From NCBI GenBank assembly GCA_903827245.1, contig CAIKHO010000024.1:1-41450 (forward strand): DNA of 41,450 nt, given 5' to 3'. Source of the DNA: an uncultured Opitutia bacterium. Its GTDB lineage: Bacteria; Verrucomicrobiota; Verrucomicrobiia; Opitutales; Opitutaceae. The translations under genes and the position numbers were made by a program. Positions 36,044 to 41,450 of the stretch are shown here, in pieces. The stretch's first letter is position 1; each line of letters begins with the position of its first letter. The notes under the pieces are model-generated. The model saw nothing but the letters and a program-made list of their open reading frames with translations. It did not search any database and was not told where the DNA came from.

Positions 36044-36113
36044 GTAGCAGCCGAGGTCACGAGGCAGGGTTTGGTGACTCACCTCAAACCAGCCTCCTCA
36101 CGTCGGCTGCTAC
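36044..36113. repeat. 70-bp GTAG...CTAC palindromic repeat, copy 3
   Basis: GTAGCAGCCGAGGTCACGAG begins it and GTCGGCTGCTAC ends it. Read in reverse it differs from copy 1 (6978-7047) at about four of 70 positions, although the two lie 29 kb apart, so they moved or were copied recently. Confidence 0.85.
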
Positions 36114-36137
36114 CGGCGACTGCATCGTTCCGCCTGA

Positions 36138-36191
36138 GTTGGAGCAGCGACCTCCCGGTCGCTGTCCGAATGCGAACGGGAGGTCGCATCC
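36138..36191. repeat. GTTGGA-type palindromic repeat, copy 2
   Basis: GTTGGAGCAGCGACCTCCCG with a local GCGACC/GGTCGC hairpin is followed by the inverse partner AACGGGAGGTCGCATCCCC. It is better preserved than copy 1 at 18424. Confidence 0.7.
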
Positions 36192-36266
36192 CCAGCCGGG
36201 CAATTTCGCGGCATAGAGTGAAGCCATCACCCGTAGCAGCCAACGTCAGGGACCATGGATTTCTCC

Positions 36267-36348
36267 CACCTCGGCTCCCTCTCGGATTGTCTCCTGTGAA
36301 AATAGGAGGGGACGCTTACAGGAGACAAACCGAGGGGAAGCCGAGGTG
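36267..36348. repeat. Hairpin with 31-bp arms, TCGGATTGTCTCCTGT family
   Basis: The left arm 36267-36297 (CACCTCGGCT...GTCTCCTGT) pairs with the right arm 36318-36348 (ACAGGAGAC...AGCCGAGGTG) over 31 positions with about five mismatches, around a 20-base loop. The left arm shares 16 identical bases with the decayed copy at 28811. Confidence 0.8.
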
Positions 36349-36409
36349 CCGCCGTGGCAGGCGTCGCAGGGGCGTCGATTGACGGCGCCCGGGATTGCCC
36401 GCTTCCGGA

Positions 36410-36434
36410 GGGCGCACGCGAGGTGCGCCCCTAC
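36410..36434 (-). repeat. REP element, minus strand, just after the coiled-coil gene
   Basis: Read on the minus strand: GTAGGGGCGCACCTCGCGTG followed by CGCCC, with GTAG at 36434. It belongs to the GTAGGGGCG family and lies eight bases beyond the stop codon of the LysM-ending gene. Confidence 0.7.
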
Positions 36435-36442
36435 CCCGGAGA

Positions 36443-37132
36443 TCACGGGATCTTCAGCCGCTGGCCGGGACGCAGCGCGTTCTCACCCTTCAGGACGTCG
36501 CGGTTCGCGTCGTAGATTTCCTGCCAGCGGTTCGGCGTGCCGTAGTAACGGAGGCTGATGCGTGTCAGTGAATCGCCTTCGGCCACGGTGTGAATGCGGT
36601 CCGGCGCGGGCGCCGGGGCCGGGGCGGCCGGAATTGAGGAGGGTGCGGTGGTTCCGCCAAAGTTCGCGGACGCGCCGTTGATGATCCGGGCGGCCGACGC
36701 GATCTGGTCCAGCGTGCCCTGGGCTTGGCGCAGGCGGGCGCTGATGGCGTTGTTGTCCTGCTGCAATTGCGCGATCCGCGTGGTGCGGTCGCGGTCGATG
36801 GCCTGCACGGTGTCGTTCAGCCGGGCATTCTCGTCGCGAAGACCGGCCAAGTCACGCTGGGTGCGGGCCAGCTGTGCGTTGACCGAATCCAAGCTTGCTG
36901 CGCGCTGCTCCGCCTCCTGCCGCGCCTGTTCGCTCTGGACCAGGCGCGTGCTGTCGGAGCGAAGCGCGGCCAGCTGGGTGTATAAGCCGTCGATCTGGGC
37001 CTGCAGGTTCTTGTTGTCGGTGGTGAGCTTCTGGTTCGCCCCGGTCAGCTCGGCCACGCTGGAACCATGTTCCTCGGCGGCCTTTTCGCTTTCGGCGAGC
37101 TTGGCTTTCAGACCGGTGAGTTCATCGGTCAC
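36443..37132 (-). CDS. C-terminal piece of the coiled-coil gene, with LysM domain
   Basis: This 229-aa frame from GTG 37132 continues the coiled coil (LKAKLAESEKAAEEHGSSVA) and ends in a LysM peptidoglycan-binding domain (HTVAEGDSLTRISLRYYGTP ... NALRPGQRLKIP). A Pro/Ala linker separates the two. In the same frame, coding character continues upstream of 37132 (QTVALAAANDQLQAQLKG), so this is the tail of the larger protein and GTG 37132 is not a natural start. LysM suggests attachment to peptidoglycan. Confidence 0.6.
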   Translation of the reverse strand: MTDELTGLKAKLAESEKAAEEHGSSVAELTGANQKLTTDNKNLQAQIDGLYTQLAALRSDSTRLVQSEQARQEAEQRAASLDSVNAQLARTQRDLAGLRDENARLNDTVQAIDRDRTTRIAQLQQDNNAISARLRQAQGTLDQIASAARIINGASANFGGTTAPSSIPAAPAPAPAPDRIHTVAEGDSLTRISLRYYGTPNRWQEIYDANRDVLKGENALRPGQRLKIP

Positions 37133-37136
37133 GCCC

Positions 37137-39920
37137 TTAAGCTGAGCCTGAAGCTGGTCGTTGGCCGCGGCCAGCGCGACGGTTTGCCGCGGCGCGGTCG
37201 CTGGAGGTATTCCGGACCTTCAGCTCGGCGATGTCGGCCTGCGCCCGGTCAGCCGCGGTCTTCATCTGCCCGAGCTGCGCCTGCAGCGTGGCCTTGTCAT
37301 CCGTGAGCTTCTGGTTGACGCCGGTCAGTTCGGCCACCGCGCCATTGTTCGTTTCCACCGCCTTGTCGGACTCGGCCAGCTTGGCCTTCAGGGCGGCCAG
37401 TTCGGTCTGGGAGTTCTGCGCCTGGGTACGGGCGGTCTCCGACTCGGACTTGAGCTGGGTCAGGCTGCGCTCGGCATTGGAAAGCTTGGTGAACATGTCC
37501 TCCACCTGCGTGCGCAGGTTGTCCCGCTCCTGGGTCCAGCCGGCGGGCGCCCGGGCCGCGCTGCGGGCGGCATCGAGGTCGGCCGCCTGGGCCTTGAGCT
37601 GGTCGGACAGCCGCTGCTGGTCCGCCTTCAACTTGTCGTTGGCCGCGGTCAGGTCGCGCACCCGCGCGCCGAGCTGGTCAAAATCCGCCTTGGTCGTGGA
37701 ATCATCCGCGCCCTTGGCCTCCATCAGGGCGCGGTTGGCCTCGGCGAGAGCGCGATTGGCCTCGCGGGATTTCTGCAACTGGGTGGCGAGCGAGGAGAGT
37801 TCCTGCGCGGCATTCTTGCGGTCGTCGTCCTGCTGGGTTTCCAGCGAACGCACCTGGCCCTGCAAGGTCTGCATCTCGAGCCTCATCGCGTCGTTCGGCG
37901 CGGCCCGGGCCGTCGCCGCCTGGGCGGCGAGCGCGGCGGCGGCACTCTGCTTCGACACCTCCAGGTCCTTTTCCAGCTCCTGATTTTTTCCCTGGAGATC
38001 GGCGATGGATTTCCCGGCGGAGTCGAGCTGGGCGTTGAGTTTTTCCACCATGTCGTGGTCGGCGGCCTGCGTTTTTTGGGCCGCAGCCAGCGCCGTCTGA
38101 AGCTGGCCAAGCTGGGCCGCCTGATCGGAGCCGGTTCGCGACGCCGCGGCCAGGCGCTGGTTGTCCGCCGCCAACCGGTCGTTTTGCGCCGTCAGGTCGC
38201 CGTTGGCCTGCTGGAGTTTTTCAACCGCTGACTTCGCCTCGGCCAGCTGCTGCTGGGCCTGGGCCCCGTTGCCCCGGCTGGCTTCAAGCGCGACAATCTG
38301 GGCGGAGAGCTTCTGGTTTTCCGCCGCCAACCCGGCGTTCGCCTCCTCCTGTTTCTGGCCGGCGGATTTGAGCTCGGCCAGCTGCCCGCGCATCGCCTGC
38401 TCGTCCGCTATTTGTGCGGACAGGGTTGAGATCTGGTTTTTCGATTCGGCCAGCTGGGTGCGCAAGGTGGCCAGCTCACGGTCGGCGGTGGTGCGGGTAT
38501 CGGCCAGCTGCTGTTGGGCCACCGTGGCGGCCCGGGCCTCGGCCTGGGCCTTCGCGGCCGCGGACTGCGCAGCCGCCAGCTGCTGGGTGAGAGCTTCGAC
38601 ATCGGCCGAGCCCTTCGCATTTTGCGCCTCGGCGTTCCTGGCCTCGCTCAGCTGCGTCGTCATCCGGGTGATCGTGTCCTTCGATGTCGCCTGCTCGCGC
38701 TGGGCGGCGTCGAGCGCAGCCTTCAGGTCCGCGGCCTGGCTGCCACTGCGCCGGCTGACCTCAAGATCAGCCGCCAGCTTCTGATTTTGGGCCACAAGTT
38801 CATCGTTCTTCGAGGCCAGCGTTTTGGCGGAATCGGCCGACGCCTGCGCCGCCGCGAGCTGCTTGGTGAGGGTCTCCACATCGGCTGCGCTCCTGGCGGA
38901 TTGCGTCTGGGCCTTTTTTGCATCGGCCAGCTGGCTCGTAAGCTGGGCGATCGCATCCTTCGACGCGGCCTGCTCGCGACGGGCGGTCTCAAGCGCCGCC
39001 TGCAGGTCTGCGGCCCCGCTTGCGCCGCGGCGGCTGGTGGCCAGGTCCGTCCCCAGCTTTTGATTTTGCGTGCCGAGTTCTTCGTTCTTCGCGGCCAAGG
39101 CCTTGTTCGCGTCGGCCAGCGCGCGGGTGTCAGCCAGGGCCTTCGTCGCGGCGGACTGTGCGGCCTCGGTGTCGCGGCGGGACGCGGCAAGGTCGGTCTC
39201 AAGCTGGCCGAGTCGCGTCGCGTCGGCCGGATTGGCCTTCGGGGTGGCGGAAGCTTGCGCCAGCTTTTGCTCGGCTGCGCTCAGGGCTGTCTGGGATTTT
39301 TCCAGGGCTGCGGCCTGTTCCTGCAGGCGGGATCGAAGCTGCGCGGCCTCGGCGGCCGTCACCGCCGACGAACCGGCGGTGGCAAGGCGCTGGTTTTCCT
39401 GGGTCAGGCGCTGGTTGGCCGCACGCAGATCCTCCACGGTGCGGTTGAGTTCGGCGAGCTGGGCGTTGTCCGCCGGTAGCGCGCCGGTGGCGGGCCTGGC
39501 ATTGTCCGTACCGGCCAGTTTATCCTGCGCCTGGCGCAATTGGCGGTCGATCGAGGCCAGCTGGATCGTGGAACGCTTCACCTCGTTGTTGAGCCGGGTA
39601 TTGTCGGCCAGCGCCGAGGCGAGCCGCGCCTGCAGGTCCTCGGTGGTGGCGTCGGGCTTGGCGCCCTCGGCCGCAGCCGGCGTGGTAGGCGCGGCTTTCG
39701 GCTGGCTCGCGCGGGCGTCAGTCAATTGCGCCGAGAGATCGGTCACCCGTTGCACGCTCGCATCCCGTTCCGCGCGCAGGGCCGTCAATTCGCCCTGCAG
39801 GCGGGTGATTTGCGCCTGCAAGCCGGCGGCAGCGGGATCAGGCACGGTCTGGGGCGGGGCGGATTTGAGCCGGGTGTTGGCTTCCGCGAGCTGGGCGGCC
39901 GAGTCGCGCGCCTGCTGCAA
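37137..39920 (-). CDS. Central coiled-coil piece of the interrupted gene
   Basis: The open frame after the TAG at 40320 continues without interruption to the frameshift. The piece from ATG 39920 is 927 aa, almost entirely heptad-like and rich in Ala, Gln, Leu and Lys. Internal repeats are visible: a block with NQKLGTDLATSRRG...LTKQLAAAQASADSA recurs as NQKLAADLEVSRRS...LTQQLAAAQSAAAKA. It ends in out-of-frame residues (NRRAGRGQRPASGSA) caused by the shift near 37190. No signal peptide is present, so on its own this piece would not be exported. Confidence 0.5.
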   Translation of the reverse strand: MQQARDSAAQLAEANTRLKSAPPQTVPDPAAAGLQAQITRLQGELTALRAERDASVQRVTDLSAQLTDARASQPKAAPTTPAAAEGAKPDATTEDLQARLASALADNTRLNNEVKRSTIQLASIDRQLRQAQDKLAGTDNARPATGALPADNAQLAELNRTVEDLRAANQRLTQENQRLATAGSSAVTAAEAAQLRSRLQEQAAALEKSQTALSAAEQKLAQASATPKANPADATRLGQLETDLAASRRDTEAAQSAATKALADTRALADANKALAAKNEELGTQNQKLGTDLATSRRGASGAADLQAALETARREQAASKDAIAQLTSQLADAKKAQTQSARSAADVETLTKQLAAAQASADSAKTLASKNDELVAQNQKLAADLEVSRRSGSQAADLKAALDAAQREQATSKDTITRMTTQLSEARNAEAQNAKGSADVEALTQQLAAAQSAAAKAQAEARAATVAQQQLADTRTTADRELATLRTQLAESKNQISTLSAQIADEQAMRGQLAELKSAGQKQEEANAGLAAENQKLSAQIVALEASRGNGAQAQQQLAEAKSAVEKLQQANGDLTAQNDRLAADNQRLAAASRTGSDQAAQLGQLQTALAAAQKTQAADHDMVEKLNAQLDSAGKSIADLQGKNQELEKDLEVSKQSAAAALAAQAATARAAPNDAMRLEMQTLQGQVRSLETQQDDDRKNAAQELSSLATQLQKSREANRALAEANRALMEAKGADDSTTKADFDQLGARVRDLTAANDKLKADQQRLSDQLKAQAADLDAARSAARAPAGWTQERDNLRTQVEDMFTKLSNAERSLTQLKSESETARTQAQNSQTELAALKAKLAESDKAVETNNGAVAELTGVNQKLTDDKATLQAQLGQMKTAADRAQADIAELKVRNTSSDRAAANRRAGRGQRPASGSA

Positions 39921-40583
39921 GGCGGCCTGCAGGTCGGAAATCTGGCGGGCCGCCGTCTGATTTTGGCTCTGCGCGGCGGCCAGGTCCTGCGCGAGTTTTT
40001 CGGCCCGGCCTCGGGCGTCGGCCTCGGCCTTGGCCAGGGCCTGCGCGGTGGTGGCGGCCTTGGCGGAGGCATCCCCGGCAGCGGCGGCGGTGCGCGCACG
40101 TTGCTCGAGATCGGCCTTGTCCCGCTGCAGCTGTTGGTTGGCCTCGGCCAGCTGGGACTGGGCCGCGCGCAGTTTTTCCGCCTCGGCCTGGGCGGTGGCG
40201 AGACGGGCGTTCAGCGCGGTGACATCGGCGGCGGAGACCGGCGGTGCCGACGCGGCGGAATCGCGGGCCTGCTTGAGCGATGCCTGCAGGTCGGAAATCT
40301 GGCGGGCCGCTGCCTGGTTCTAGCGCTGCGCGGCGGCCAGGTCCTGCGCGAGTTTTTCGGCGCGAGCCCGGGCCTCGGCCTCGCCCTTGGCGAGAGCATC
40401 GGCTGCGGACGCAGCCTTGGCCGAAACATCGGCCGCCGTGGCGGCGGCGCGGGCGCGCTGTTCCAGATCCGTCTTGTCCCGCTGCAGCTGCTGATTGGCT
40501 TCCGCCAGCTGGGTCTGGTTCGCACGAAGTTTTTCAAGCTCGGCCTGGGCGGCGGTCAGCCGGGAATTCAACGCGGCAACATC
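39870..40583 (-). repeat. Tandem 357-bp (119-codon) duplication in the coiled-coil gene
   Basis: The stretch DVAALNSRLTAAQAELEKLR...AEKLAQDLAAAQ...RQISDLQ (from about 40583) is repeated as DVTALNARLATAQAEAEKLR...AEKLAQDLAAAQSQNQTAARQISDLQ (from about 40226). At the DNA level long stretches are identical, for example GGCCAGGTCCTGCGCGAGTT at both sites. The premature stop lies in the first unit. The high identity shows a recent duplication and makes this stretch prone to recombination and assembly errors. Confidence 0.8.
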
Positions 40584-41447
40584 GGCCGCCGGAGCCGGAG
40601 GCGCCGAGGGCACCGGCGGAGACGCGGCCGGCACGGCTTTCGGGGCCGGAGCCGCCGCGACGGAAACGGGCGGAGGTGCAGGGCGGGCGGCAACCGGGGC
40701 GGCCGTGGTTGCGGTGGTCGAAGGAGCAGCGGGCGTGACAGCGGCCACCACAGGGGCCGCCGGCGTCTCGGATTTAGCCCCGGCCGGCACCGGGCTGGCA
40801 ACGGCTGCGGCCAGTTGCGTATGGAGCGCCGTGTACCGGGTCTTGGCCTGGGCGAGATCAGGCGGCTGAAGTCTCTGGGCGACAAGATCGCGACCGACCG
40901 GTTTGGCGCCGTTGTCGACGGCGAGTGCCAGCCAGGCATAGGCCTCGACCAGGCTCGCGGTCAGTCCGCCCCGCCCCTCGGCCAGCATGATGCCGTAATT
41001 ATTCTGCGCGGGCCCGAAGCTCTGCTCGGCGGCGGCGCGATACAAACGGGCCGCCTCGGGCTCGTCGACGGCCGAGCCGCGCCCTTCCTCCAGCATGAGC
41101 GCAAGATTGTACCGGGCGCGCGCATAGCCGCGGTCCGCGGCCAGGCGGTACCATTTCTGTGCCTGGGTCTCGTCCTTGCTGACCCCGCGGCCGAGCTCGT
41201 AGGCGAGGGCCAGGTTGTACTGGGCCTCGGGCACGCCGCGGTCGGCGGCCTGACGGAACCAGAGCGCGGCCTCGAAGTAATCGCGCACCACGCCGAAGCC
41301 GTTGGCGTACATGGTTAGCGCCGGCAGGTCGATCTGCGCCGCCGCGCGCGATCCCATCGAGCCGAGGGCCACAACCGCGGCAAAAAGAATCGCACACGGA
41401 TGCCCTGGAGAGGCGGGCTTGCGGTATGACGCTGCGGAATTACGCAC
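40320..41447 (-). CDS. N-terminal piece: signal peptide and Sel1 repeats
   Basis: From GTG 41447 (the frame is open to the window edge, so the true start may lie outside) the 375-aa piece has a signal peptide (CAILFAAVVALGSMGSRAAAQ). About four Sel1-like repeats follow (AALWFRQAADRGVPEAQYNL, QKWYRLAADRGYARARYNLA, ARLYRAAAEQSFGPAQNNYG), then a Pro/Ala/Val-rich linker and the first coiled-coil segment. Sel1 repeats are TPR-like protein-interaction solenoids. The frame stops at TAG 40320-40322 where the repeat in the next piece has Gln. A truncated secreted Sel1 protein could still be made. Confidence 0.65.
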   Translation of the reverse strand: MRNSAASYRKPASPGHPCAILFAAVVALGSMGSRAAAQIDLPALTMYANGFGVVRDYFEAALWFRQAADRGVPEAQYNLALAYELGRGVSKDETQAQKWYRLAADRGYARARYNLALMLEEGRGSAVDEPEAARLYRAAAEQSFGPAQNNYGIMLAEGRGGLTASLVEAYAWLALAVDNGAKPVGRDLVAQRLQPPDLAQAKTRYTALHTQLAAAVASPVPAGAKSETPAAPVVAAVTPAAPSTTATTAAPVAARPAPPPVSVAAAPAPKAVPAASPPVPSAPPAPAADVAALNSRLTAAQAELEKLRANQTQLAEANQQLQRDKTDLEQRARAAATAADVSAKAASAADALAKGEAEARARAEKLAQDLAAAQR

Positions 41448-41450
41448 AGA

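Larger units (their letters stand above)
36003..36442. other. Gene-free gap of 440 bases, almost entirely repeats
   Basis: No credible gene. The gap contains copy 3 of the GTAG...CTAC palindrome (36044-36113), the second GTTGGA-type repeat (36138-36191), a decayed GTAGCAGCC fragment at 36233, a 31-bp-arm hairpin (36267-36348) and a minus-strand REP (36410-36434). It separates the convergent small gene and the coiled-coil gene. Confidence 0.7.
36443..41447 (-). pseudogene. Long secreted Sel1 / coiled-coil / LysM protein, interrupted by a stop and a frameshift
   Basis: Read together, the minus strand encodes about 1,668 residues: a signal peptide, Sel1 repeats, a Pro/Ala linker, a very long Ala/Gln/Leu-rich coiled coil and a C-terminal LysM domain. 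Two lesions break it. A TAG at 40320-40322 replaces the Gln seen at the same place in the next internal repeat (AAQSQNQ). A one-base change near 37186-37192 shifts the frame from ...SSDRAAA into QTVALAAAND. Both sides of each lesion carry the same coiled-coil pattern, so the gene was intact recently. Either it is decaying or the assembly contains errors. The likely location is the periplasm or cell wall. Confidence 0.65.

Noticed and set aside
39540-41318. A 592-codon plus-strand frame rich in Gly and Arg across the coiled-coil gene
   Set aside because: Its low-complexity Gly/Arg/Leu composition is the mirror of Ala/Gln-rich coiled-coil codons. The minus strand has signal peptide, Sel1 repeats and LysM.

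Overview
The window is about 41 kb of dense, G+C-rich chromosome from a Gram-negative bacterium. The gene set includes LPS export genes (kdsC, lptC, lptA, lptB), many lipoprotein or signal-peptide proteins, HPr kinase next to lptB, a GldA/permease/GldG/DUF4340 exporter cluster, an SUI1-type initiation factor and almost no Shine-Dalgarno sequences. This suggests Verrucomicrobiota, probably an Opitutaceae relative. That placement is inference from gene content and style, because no rRNA is present.

Layout. Positions 1-767 are a scrap heap: the end of an IS3-family element sits in an ISXO2/IS1595 transposase remnant, which abuts the last ~99 codons of an AAA ATPase. After rlmN (847-1962) comes a four-gene ABC-2 exporter cluster (2192-6821), a DUF3225 protein, metF, and an SUI1 gene with a small upstream partner on the minus strand. 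The 2-oxoglutarate dehydrogenase operon sucA-sucB-lpdA occupies 9560-15106 and converges on a UxaE-like sugar-acid epimerase. From 17.2 to 23.0 kb lie two related lipoproteins around a HAD phosphatase, rpiB, a DUF2127 membrane protein, an esterase, an aldo/keto reductase and a UPF0173 hydrolase.

From 23.2 to 28.7 kb a fused E1 alpha/beta 2-oxoacid dehydrogenase is followed by the tightly overlapping kdsC-lptC-lptA-lptB set and hprK. RNase PH and a SRPBCC/zinc-ribbon/class III cyclase protein follow. Then come a phage-CII-like regulator, sucC, a VOC protein, sucD, a structured intergenic stretch ending in a strong terminator, and an orphan 85-aa integrase-N-terminus-like protein. The right end holds a very long secreted Sel1/coiled-coil/LysM gene on the minus strand, broken by one in-frame stop and one frameshift.

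The TCA genes (sucAB-lpdA and sucCD) are split across the window but together cover 2-oxoglutarate to succinate.

The most distinctive feature is the repeat content. Nearly every intergenic gap holds a palindromic element. Several families begin with GTAG or GTGG followed by a hairpin, often as inverted pairs, as RAYT-mobilised REP/BIME elements do. One such pair lies in frame inside lpdA, another inverted repeat lies in frame inside the sucB linker, and two genes appear to take their stop codon from a REP. A second class of purine/pyrimidine-rich inverted repeats sits directly in front of the start codons of lpdA, the VOC gene and sucD.
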